Shown here: piece by piece, positions 41,183-48,396 of the stretch
How the letters are laid out: each line of letters begins with the position of its first letter
How positions within the stretch are numbered: the first letter of the stretch is position 1
Source: Singulisphaera sp. GP187
GTDB lineage: Bacteria > Planctomycetota > UBA1135 > UBA2386
DNA: 49,019 nucleotides
Reading direction: 5' to 3'
NCBI GenBank assembly: GCA_945871815.1
Contig: CAMBXM010000009.1
Coordinates: 1-49,019, forward strand
Translations under genes and position numbers: made by a program
The notes under the pieces: model-generated
Databases searched by the model: none
The model's input: only the letters and a program-made list of their open reading frames with translations
What the model was told of the DNA's origin: nothing

Positions 41183-42661
41183 ATGCATCGCACTCGCTAC
41201 CTGATCGGTCTGTTGACTCTGGCGCTGACGCTCCTCGGCGCCTCGATGTTGTGGAGCATGCTCAGTGCTGCGCAGGATCATCCTGGCCTGCAGCTACGCA
41301 TCGACTTTCGTGACGCTCGAGGTCTCCGTGCCGGCGCCGACGTGAGGTATCGCGGTGTCACCGTCGGTACGGTCGCCAACGTGCAGATCGCGGGGGACGG
41401 CACGAAGGCTGTGGTTTCTCTCGTGCTCGACGAGGCGGGCACCGAGCAGGCGTGCCTCAACAGCTCGTTCTGGATCGTGTCGCCGCGGTTCTCCGGACTG
41501 ACGTCTGGTGCGTCCGGTCTCGACACGCTGGTCCGCGACACCTACGTCGCGTTTCTAACGCCGCCGGAGCGCGGCACGAGGTTGTTGCCAGGAAGCCTGC
41601 TTGCTGGGGCCGAGCGACCTCCACCGACGATCGAACCCGATGCACTCGAACCGATCGCCCACGGCGACTTGCTGATGAGTCTGCTGGTCACCGAGAACCA
41701 CGGCTTGCGCGCCGGTTCTCCGGTGGTGTTTCGCGGCACACAGACTGGTGACGTTCGCAGCGTGCAATTGGCGCAGGACGGGAGCCATGTCGAAGTGGTT
41801 CTCCGGATCAGCAATCGCCACCGCCACACCGTGACGGATCAGACGGAGTTCTGGGTCGCACGTCCGTACGTGTCAGGAGCACTGCTGTCGGGGTTCACGG
41901 TTGCGGATGTTGCCTCGCTCGTGTCACCGTTCGTCAGCTACGTGACCGATCCAGGCAAAGGTGCTCCAGTCGTGGACGGCTATCGCGCAGCAGCTTCGGC
42001 GGTGCGACCCGATCTCGATGCGAGCGAGGTCCCGAGCGCAGCCCTGGTGAGTCCCGCGCGCCCGGTGCTCGTGCCCGGCGATCCTCTGGTGCTCGTTCGC
42101 ATTGTCTATGCCGCTGTCGAAGAGGACGCGATGTCGGCCGATGATCCGGTGCAGAGCGAAGGCACGGGCGTTCTCTATCTCGACGGCAGCGGCCGCGCGG
42201 TGGTGTTGACGGCGCGTAGTGCAGCCGACGGCGCCTACATCACCAGCGATACGTTTGGCGGTGAGCCAGACATCGCCAAGGAGCAGATCAAGGTCAAGCT
42301 GCCCGACGGTCCGGTCCTTCGTGCTCACCGCGTCTGGGTGGCGCCTGACGGCCTCGACTTGACGGTTCTCGTGCTCGACGAACCACCGCCGGCACTGATC
42401 GGAACACCCGGCGACATGCTGGCTTTCTCGAAGGCGCCGATCGAGGACGTCAGTGAAGTGCGCGCCGTACAGGCCGACGGTCAAGCCTTGGCGGCCAGCG
42501 CGCTGAGCGCATCCGACCTGCTGCCGAGCTATCGCGGTGGTGCCATCGTCCGCGATGGCAAGGTCCTCGGTGTCTTGGGCCAGAGTGGTATGCGCAAGAA
42601 CAGTTCGCAGGCCTCGGTGCCCATCGACTCGGTTCCGCAGGATCTGCGGCCGCGGCCGTAG
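41183..42661 (+). CDS. MCE-domain lipid transport protein with degenerate protease-like C-terminus
   Basis: This 492-residue protein has an N-terminal membrane anchor (about 5-25) and two MCE domains (about 36-120, with GLRAGADVRYRGVTVGTV; about 163-245, with GLRAGSPVVFRGTQTGDV), as in PqiB/YebT-type tethers. Residues about 310-490 resemble a trypsin/HtrA-like domain: GTGVLYLDGSGRAVVLTA, LDLTVLVLDEP and RGGAIVRDGKVLGVLG sit in the expected order. The catalytic His and Ser positions carry other residues, so it should be inactive. It probably binds lipid in the periplasm and works with the permease-ATPase encoded 6 bases downstream. A GTG 15 codons upstream is an alternative start. Confidence 0.82.
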   Translation: MHRTRYLIGLLTLALTLLGASMLWSMLSAAQDHPGLQLRIDFRDARGLRAGADVRYRGVTVGTVANVQIAGDGTKAVVSLVLDEAGTEQACLNSSFWIVSPRFSGLTSGASGLDTLVRDTYVAFLTPPERGTRLLPGSLLAGAERPPPTIEPDALEPIAHGDLLMSLLVTENHGLRAGSPVVFRGTQTGDVRSVQLAQDGSHVEVVLRISNRHRHTVTDQTEFWVARPYVSGALLSGFTVADVASLVSPFVSYVTDPGKGAPVVDGYRAAASAVRPDLDASEVPSAALVSPARPVLVPGDPLVLVRIVYAAVEEDAMSADDPVQSEGTGVLYLDGSGRAVVLTARSAADGAYITSDTFGGEPDIAKEQIKVKLPDGPVLRAHRVWVAPDGLDLTVLVLDEPPPALIGTPGDMLAFSKAPIEDVSEVRAVQADGQALAASALSASDLLPSYRGGAIVRDGKVLGVLGQSGMRKNSSQASVPIDSVPQDLRPRP

Positions 42662-42667
42662 GCGACG

Positions 42668-44167
42668 ATGGCTGCTTCGTTCTGGTCGCTGCGCAGTTTC
42701 ACACTGGCGCATCGTCGGCAGGACAGCGAAGAGATCCTGCTCGATCGTGTCACGCTCGAAGTACCGAGCGGTGGCTTCTATCTACTCGTTGGGCACAGCG
42801 GCGGTGGCAAGTCGAGCCTCATGCGTTTGTGCGCCGGTCTCGTCGATGCGCGCGAACCGTTGCCGCGCACGGCTGGCGAGTTCGAGTGCCTAGGCGTGTC
42901 CGTGCGCGAGGGTCCACCGGCGAGTCTGCAGGCCCGCATCGCTGCGATCTTGCAGGACGAGGGTTTGCTCGATGAGATCACGCCGCGTCAAAACGTCGAG
43001 CTTGCGCTGCGGGCCGCCGATCGCTCGATCCGCATGGCGCCGGCGCTGCTTGCAGAGGTAGGGCTCGATCCGGCGCCGGATCGCGTGGCCTCGCTGTCGG
43101 GCGGCATGCGCAAGCGCCTCGCGGTCGCGCGCGCGCTGGCGGCCGAGCCGGCGGTTCTCTTCTGCGATGAGCCTGTCGCGGGCCTCGATCCGGAGGCCGC
43201 ACGGCAGATCGCGCAATTGTTGCGTCGCGCGCACGACCTGGCGCGTCAACGAACCACGGTGGTCGTCACCCACGACGTCGATGCGTTTGCCGGTTGCTAC
43301 GATGGCGTGCTCGAACTGAATCGCGCCGAGCGGACGCTGCGACTGCACGATCGTGAGTTCCGTTGGAAGGCACCGCCGGTCAAGGCGAGAGCTGGTGCGA
43401 CCGCAGGGGAAGGTGAACTGGTACACGGGCTGCGGCACGGCTTGCTCGCATTCGCGGGCATCAGCCACACGTCCGTCAGTTCGCTGCTGCGGTTGCCACC
43501 GGTCGAACTCGGCCAAGTCGTGCGTTCCGTCGTGCACTGCGTGCTGACGCCGATGTTCTTCGTCGCTGGTGCGAGCGGAGTGATCGGTGGCCTCGCGACG
43601 TTCTTCGCCTTGCGCAACAACCCGATCGAAGGCGGCTTCGAGAGCGCGTTGCTGACCGGGACAGGCAAGGTCTTGCTGGCCGTTCTGGTGCCGCTCCTGT
43701 GCGGCTTCTTCTTCACTGCACGCATTGCTGCCGGAGCCGCCGCCAGACTCGGCACGATGACGCGGACCCAACAGGTCAGCGCGCTGCGCATGATGGGAGT
43801 CGATCCTGTCGACTACCTGCTGACGCCGCTCGTCTGGGGCATGGCGATCGGGTTGCCCATCGTCACGTTCGCAGGAATGATCGCCGCGTCGTTCGCCGGC
43901 TTGCTAGCTGCGCAGTCGGTGTCGGGAATCACCACAGCCGGCTGGGCGCAGGCCTGGTTCCGCACCGTCGATGCCATGGACGGGAAGGTCGTGCTGCTGA
44001 AGTCCGTATCGTCCGGCTACTTGGTTGCTCTGACCTGTTTCCACCTTGGAACGGGGCCCAAGCGCTCTGGTGCGGAGGTTGGTGACGCAGTCAACGGCGC
44101 CATCGTCCTTTCCATGGGACTCGTGCTAGCCGTGCACGCGATTGCGACGCTGCTGGTTTATGCCTGA
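42668..44167 (+). CDS. ABC ATPase fused to MlaE-type permease
   Basis: This 499-residue protein joins two parts that are separate in most Mla systems. Residues about 10-225 form an MlaF-like ATPase with Walker A GHSGGGKSS (Lys48), signature LSGGMRKR (143-150), Walker B AVLFCDEP (Asp167-Glu168) and the H-loop His202. Residues about 255-499 form an MlaE-type permease with five or six helices, including MTRTQQVSALRMMGVDPVDY, the cytoplasmic coupling segment. With the MCE protein upstream, it would move phospholipids across the inner membrane. The direction cannot be told. Confidence 0.9.
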   Translation: MAASFWSLRSFTLAHRRQDSEEILLDRVTLEVPSGGFYLLVGHSGGGKSSLMRLCAGLVDAREPLPRTAGEFECLGVSVREGPPASLQARIAAILQDEGLLDEITPRQNVELALRAADRSIRMAPALLAEVGLDPAPDRVASLSGGMRKRLAVARALAAEPAVLFCDEPVAGLDPEAARQIAQLLRRAHDLARQRTTVVVTHDVDAFAGCYDGVLELNRAERTLRLHDREFRWKAPPVKARAGATAGEGELVHGLRHGLLAFAGISHTSVSSLLRLPPVELGQVVRSVVHCVLTPMFFVAGASGVIGGLATFFALRNNPIEGGFESALLTGTGKVLLAVLVPLLCGFFFTARIAAGAAARLGTMTRTQQVSALRMMGVDPVDYLLTPLVWGMAIGLPIVTFAGMIAASFAGLLAAQSVSGITTAGWAQAWFRTVDAMDGKVVLLKSVSSGYLVALTCFHLGTGPKRSGAEVGDAVNGAIVLSMGLVLAVHAIATLLVYA

Positions 44168-44206
44168 GCCGTCGATGCAATCGGCGACTCAAGGACCGGT
44201 AGTCGA

Positions 44207-44851
44207 TTGGTCGATCTCGGGAAGGTGAAGGGTCTCGAAAAGCTCACGTGCGTCCGACTGGCCGAGGTGATCTCGCAGAAGAACACGATTTCTTCTGAGA
44301 TCATCACGGATGCACTCTATGCCCAAGACAAGCACGGCGACCCGTTCGTACAGACGCTGGTTGCTGGCGGCCACATAACGGAGTGGGACTTGGCCAAGCT
44401 CGTCGCCGAGAACTTCCAGTTGCCGTTCCTGATGGCGAGCAGCTATGCGATCAGCGAAGAGGCCAAGAAGCGCGTTCCTGAGAAGTTGCTGTTCGAGAAC
44501 CTCATCATCCCGCTCGACCTGTTCGACGACGTGCTTTGCATCGTCATGCCGATCCTGAGTCCGTGGGAGGTCATCGGCAAAATCCAGCGTGAGACGAAGT
44601 GCGAGATCTTCCCGTACGTCGGTCTCATCTCGGAGAACAAGAAGGTCCTGGGCAGCATGTACCCGACCTTCAAGCCGTGGTTCGACCAGGAGCAGAAGCG
44701 CCGCGAAGTAGCGGCGACGAAGCGGGCCAACACCAAGGGTCAGGCTGGCGACTGGATGAGCATCTTTGACGCGGGTGATGCGGCCATTCAGGACAATCTC
44801 GGCGCGCCACCGGCTCCGAAGAAGCCCGCCGGACCAAGCCCGAAGCGCTGA
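44207..44851 (+). CDS. stand-alone MshEN (GspE N-terminal) domain protein
   Basis: This 214-residue protein matches the N-terminal MshEN domain of type II secretion/type IV pilus ATPases: LAEVISQKNTISSEIITDAL, FVQTLVAGGHITEWDLAKLV, then LPFLMASSYAISEEAKKRVP and LIIPLDLFDDVLCIVM. The ATPase domain is absent, and the tail is charged with a Pro/Lys-rich end. MshEN domains bind cyclic di-GMP in some proteins, so it may be a sensor or regulator. The start is TTG with AAGGA 11 bases upstream; no ATG in frame exists nearby. Confidence 0.78.
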   Translation: MVDLGKVKGLEKLTCVRLAEVISQKNTISSEIITDALYAQDKHGDPFVQTLVAGGHITEWDLAKLVAENFQLPFLMASSYAISEEAKKRVPEKLLFENLIIPLDLFDDVLCIVMPILSPWEVIGKIQRETKCEIFPYVGLISENKKVLGSMYPTFKPWFDQEQKRREVAATKRANTKGQAGDWMSIFDAGDAAIQDNLGAPPAPKKPAGPSPKR

Positions 44852-44863
44852 GGTCGAGCGAGA

Positions 44864-45238
44864 TCAAGCGTGCGGCGGCGTGCCGGGCTTGACGTCCCCG
44901 CTGCCGTCGTCGACCGTCGGCTCCTCGGTTTCCAGTGGCTGCTTCATGGCCTGATTGGCAAGGTCGCGCACTGCCTGTGCCGGGTCCGTCAACGCCCGCG
45001 GAATCGTTCCGGCGCGTCGCACTTCGTCGCGCGTGTCGCGGACCGTGTCACGCAGCTCGCGCAGCGACTCATCCCGGTCCATCTGGGCCTTGAACTCGTG
45101 CATCCCTCGCCGCAGTTGCGAGACGGTGCGGCCAAACTTGCGACCGACCTCCGGCAGGTTGCGGCCGTACAGCATGACGCCCAGGACGATGAGCAAGAAC
45201 ATCTCCTGGAAGCCGAGGGTGGGCAGAAAGGCGAGCAC
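44864..45238 (-). CDS. tatA: TatA/TatB-family twin-arginine translocase component
   Basis: This protein of about 124 residues has a short N-terminal membrane helix (LGFQEMFLLIVLGVMLYG) and a Gly-Arg-Asn-Leu-Pro hinge. An amphipathic helix (EVGRKFGRTVSQLRRGMHEF) and a charged, acidic C-terminal tail follow. That is the TatA/B layout. It forms the Tat pore that exports folded proteins such as ActB of this window, which has a twin-arginine signal. The GTG at 45238 is chosen so the helix begins near the N-terminus. It is on the minus strand, convergent with the MshEN gene and divergent from ettA. Confidence 0.83.
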   Translation of the reverse strand: MLAFLPTLGFQEMFLLIVLGVMLYGRNLPEVGRKFGRTVSQLRRGMHEFKAQMDRDESLRELRDTVRDTRDEVRRAGTIPRALTDPAQAVRDLANQAMKQPLETEEPTVDDGSGDVKPGTPPHA

Positions 45239-45353
45239 GCGAACAGCATAGCCAGGGAGAAGGCGATGGCTCGTCGTTGCCTGGAGCGGGGGGTGTTGGA
45301 CGAAGGCGGGTCTGGTCCGTAGCCTCTTTCGCCCTCCCAGCCAGTCTGCACCC

Positions 45354-46946
45354 ATGAGTGACAAACCGATCTTCGCCATCGAACGGCTCACCAAGAGCTA
45401 CCAGAGCAAGAAGCCCGTTCTGAAGGACATCTCCCTGGTGTTCCTCGAGGGCGCCAAGATCGGCGTCATCGGCCAGAACGGCGCTGGCAAGTCGACGATG
45501 CTGCGCATCATGGCAGGCGTCGACAAAGAGTTCGACGGCACCGCGCGCCTCGCCGAAGGCAAGACGGTCGGCTACGTGCCCCAGGAGCCGAAGCTCGAAG
45601 AGACCATGACCGTGCGGCAGAACGTCGAGTTGGCCGTCGAGCCCATTCGCGCGCTCTTGAAGCAGCACGAGGACATGAGCATGCGTCTTGGTGAGGATCT
45701 CTCCGACAAGGAGATGAACAAGGTCATGGCCGACCTCGAGCGCCTGCAGCACGAGATCGAGGCCAAAGACGCCTGGGAACTCGATCGCCATGTCGAAACG
45801 GCGATGACCAAGCTGCACCTCCCGGCCGGCGACAAGATGGTCAACGCCTGTTCAGGCGGTGAACGTCGCCGTGTGGCGCTGTGCCGACAACTTCTAGAGC
45901 ACCCGGACCTCTTGCTGCTCGACGAGCCCACCAACCACTTGGACGTCGACACCGTGCGTTGGCTCGAGGAGACGTTGAAGGAGTACAAGGGCACTGTCGT
46001 CGTGATCACGCACGATCGCTTCTTCCTCGACAACGTCGTCGGCTGGATGCTCGAGGTCTATCACGGCCGCACCATCCCCTACGAGGGCAACTACTCGCAG
46101 TACCTGATCCAGCGCAGCAAGCGCATGGAAGCGCAGGAGACGGCGGAGCAGCGGCGCGGCAAGTTCCTTGAGCGCGAGCTCGAGTGGCTGCGCATGAACC
46201 CGAAGGCGCGAACGACCAAGAACAAGGCGCGCCTCAAGAACTACGACAAGATGCTCGAGACCGAGGTCGAGGAGCGCGACGACACCGTCGAGTTGCACAT
46301 TCCTGCTGGCAAACGCCTCGGCGACACGGTCATCCGGTTCGAGAAGGTCGACTTCTCCTACGATGGCGTGAACAAGGTCGTCGACAACCTCTCGTTCGAG
46401 ATGGCGCCGGGTGACATCCTCGGCATCGTCGGGCCGAACGGCACCGGCAAGACGACCTGCCTGAAGCTCATCACGGGCAAGCTCAAGCCGCAGAGCGGGC
46501 GCGTGGTGGTCGGTCAGACCGTCGAGTTGTGCCACGTCGACCAGGAGCGCGAGTCGCTCGATCCGACGAAGTCGGTCTGGCAGGAGATCAGCGACGCGCA
46601 GGACATCATCAAGCTCGGCAAGCTCGAAGTGAACAGCCGCAGCTACGTCGCGAAGTTCAACTTCACCGGGCAAGACCAGCAGCAACTGGTGGGCTCGCTG
46701 TCAGGCGGTCAGCGCAATCGCGTGCAACTCGCCAAGATGCTGCGCCGCGGCGGCAACATGATCCTGCTCGACGAACCGACCAACGACCTCGACCTCGACA
46801 CGTTGCGCGTGCTCGAGGAGGCGATCCAAGAGTTCCCGGGCTGCATGGTGGTGGTCTCGCACGATCGCTACTTCCTGGACCGCATCTGCACCAAGATCCT
46901 CGACCTCGCCAACTACGAGGCCGGCAAGTATCTCGACAGTCTGTGA
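45354..46946 (+). CDS. ettA: ABC-F translation factor EttA
   Basis: This 530-residue protein has two ATPase domains. The first has GQNGAGKST (Lys46), the signature CSGGERRR and LLLLDEPTNHLD. The linker (about 240-310) is charged and helical. The second has GPNGTGKTT, LSGGQRNR and MILLDEPTNDLD. No membrane domain is present. EttA binds the ribosomal E site and gates translation according to the energy state. The C-terminus ends soon after the last strand, without the roughly 20-residue basic tail seen in E. coli EttA. The ATG at 45354 has no clear ribosome site. Confidence 0.92.
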   Translation: MSDKPIFAIERLTKSYQSKKPVLKDISLVFLEGAKIGVIGQNGAGKSTMLRIMAGVDKEFDGTARLAEGKTVGYVPQEPKLEETMTVRQNVELAVEPIRALLKQHEDMSMRLGEDLSDKEMNKVMADLERLQHEIEAKDAWELDRHVETAMTKLHLPAGDKMVNACSGGERRRVALCRQLLEHPDLLLLDEPTNHLDVDTVRWLEETLKEYKGTVVVITHDRFFLDNVVGWMLEVYHGRTIPYEGNYSQYLIQRSKRMEAQETAEQRRGKFLERELEWLRMNPKARTTKNKARLKNYDKMLETEVEERDDTVELHIPAGKRLGDTVIRFEKVDFSYDGVNKVVDNLSFEMAPGDILGIVGPNGTGKTTCLKLITGKLKPQSGRVVVGQTVELCHVDQERESLDPTKSVWQEISDAQDIIKLGKLEVNSRSYVAKFNFTGQDQQQLVGSLSGGQRNRVQLAKMLRRGGNMILLDEPTNDLDLDTLRVLEEAIQEFPGCMVVVSHDRYFLDRICTKILDLANYEAGKYLDSL

Positions 46947-47034
46947 TCGGATCCGGACTCTGATCGGCGACGGTTCGAGGGTCTTCATCCCGCAGCCCGT
47001 CGGGCGGAATGGCACCTCTGGCCTTGCCGAGGCT

Positions 47035-47058
47035 CCGGTGAGACGGTTTGTTCACCGG
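47035..47058 (+). promoter_or_regulatory. 7-bp inverted repeat before the DUF481 gene
   Basis: CCGGTGA (47035-47041) and TCACCGG (47052-47058) are perfect complements around a 10-base loop. It lies 31 bases before the ATG at 47090, in the 143-base gap after ettA. It may be an ettA terminator, a leader hairpin or an operator. Confidence 0.4.
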
Positions 47059-47089
47059 CCTCGTCCGCTATCTCCGCAAAGGTATCTAC

Positions 47090-48100
47090 ATGCGCTTGGT
47101 TCTACGTCTCGCTCTATCGCTGTCGCTGGCTTCCGCAGCACTTGCCCAAGACAAGGTCACACTCAGCAACGGCGACGTTCTGAACGGTTCCGTCAAGGCG
47201 ATGGCTGACGGCAAGTTGACCATCAACTCGCCAGCTCTCGGCGACGTCGTCGTCCCGATGGCCAACGTCACGGACATCAAGACGGCGGAGCCAGTGCAAC
47301 TGCTCACGTCGACCGGTGATCTCATTCGCCGTCGCATTGCCGGCATCGACAAAGGTGCACTGCAGTTCGACGGCCAGGGCTCCGAGCTGCTCTCGAACCT
47401 CGACAAGATCAACCCGCCAGAGGATCCGCCGCCCAAGTGGACTGGCGCTTTCAAGCTCGGCGCTGGTCTCGTGTCGGGCAACACCGAACGCCGCAACGTG
47501 GCGGGTTCGTTCGATGCTGAGCTGCGCTACCCCGAAGATCGCTTCAATGTCGATGCTTCGTGGGACTATGCGCAGGACAAGCCACAGGGCCAGACCAACT
47601 GGAACCTGACCCAGCGTCGCACCGGTGCTGGCATCAAGTACGATCGCTTCTTCACCAAGACGACGTACGGCCTGGCGACGAGTCGCGTGCTCGGTGACAC
47701 CCTCGCCGACTTGGATCTGCGATTCACCGGCGGTCTTGGTATCGGTTTTCAGCTCCTCGACAACGAGACCACGAAGATGACCGGTGAAGTCGGTCTGTCG
47801 TACTTCAGCGAGCAGTACCGTTCGGGCGCGGCTTCGGTGGACTACCTCGCCGCTCGTGTTGCCTATAAGTTGCGCCACTCGTTCAACGACAAGACGTCGT
47901 TGATTCATGGTGTTGAAGCGTTCCCGAGCACCGAGAACAGCCAAGACATCTACTTCCAGTCGACGACCGAAGTCCGAACCAACCTGACCGAGAGCATGAT
48001 CGGTTCGTTGGCGTGGATCTGGGACTATGACAACACGCCGGCGCCGACGCGCGAACGCAGCGACCACCGCGTGTTGTTGAGCGTCGGCTGGAAGTTCTGA
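47090..48100 (+). CDS. DUF481 outer-membrane beta-barrel protein
   Basis: This 336-residue protein starts with a cleavable signal peptide (LVLRLALSLSLASAALA-QD). About 90 residues follow with DKVTLSNGDVLNGSVK and DVVVPMANVTDI, a pattern of repeated strands. The DUF481 barrel region (about 120-336) has FKLGAGLVSGNTERRNVAGS, alternating hydrophobic strands, and a terminal GWKF with the C-terminal Phe expected for outer-membrane insertion. AAAGG lies 7 bases before the ATG at 47090. The function of DUF481 proteins is largely unknown. Its presence indicates an outer membrane. Confidence 0.87.
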   Translation: MRLVLRLALSLSLASAALAQDKVTLSNGDVLNGSVKAMADGKLTINSPALGDVVVPMANVTDIKTAEPVQLLTSTGDLIRRRIAGIDKGALQFDGQGSELLSNLDKINPPEDPPPKWTGAFKLGAGLVSGNTERRNVAGSFDAELRYPEDRFNVDASWDYAQDKPQGQTNWNLTQRRTGAGIKYDRFFTKTTYGLATSRVLGDTLADLDLRFTGGLGIGFQLLDNETTKMTGEVGLSYFSEQYRSGAASVDYLAARVAYKLRHSFNDKTSLIHGVEAFPSTENSQDIYFQSTTEVRTNLTESMIGSLAWIWDYDNTPAPTRERSDHRVLLSVGWKF

Positions 48101-48111
48101 GGCTGGTGGAG

Positions 48112-48160
48112 CCCCGCGTGTTGGGGTGCGGGGGCAGCGCAGGGGGCTCGTGAGAGCCCC
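48112..48160 (+). terminator. two stem-loops after the DUF481 gene
   Basis: CCCCGC (48112-48117) pairs with GCGGGG (48128-48133), and GGGGCTC (48143-48149) pairs with GAGCCCC (48154-48160) around GTGA. The second is followed by TGACCTTTG, a weak T-rich stretch. They lie within 60 bases of the stop and are the best terminator candidate in this part of the window. The rest of the gap to 48384 shows no gene. Confidence 0.55.
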
Positions 48161-48384
48161 TGACCTTTGATGGGGCCGATGTGTCTGCCGAGATCGATCG
48201 TGCTCGTGCATCTCGCCCAGCTCTGGCCTTGGTCAGCAGGGGCTTGCGGCCTTGCGGGGAGAAGCGTTCTGCAGTCTCTCCCATTGCCCACGGGTTGACG
48301 GCTGCTCGGAGGGGGAGTAGCCTCCGGGCCACGAGCAGCGGCTCGGTGTCGGGGACAAGGACATCGATCGCGGGCTCCGTTTTC

Positions 48385-48391
48385 GAGGAGG
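48385..48391 (+). promoter_or_regulatory. strong ribosome binding site for the repeat-containing ORF
   Basis: GAGGAGG at 48385-48391 lies 5 bases before ATG at 48397. It is one of the strongest Shine-Dalgarno matches in the window and argues that this ATG is a genuine start codon, even though the frame it opens (to TGA at 48745-48747) looks like a shadow of another frame. Confidence 0.7.
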
Positions 48392-48396
48392 TTTCC

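Noticed and set aside
48181-48396. Open frame leading into the ATG at 48397
   Set aside because: It is Arg/Ser-rich with no ribosome site; the strong site at 48385-48391 marks the ATG at 48397 as the start.
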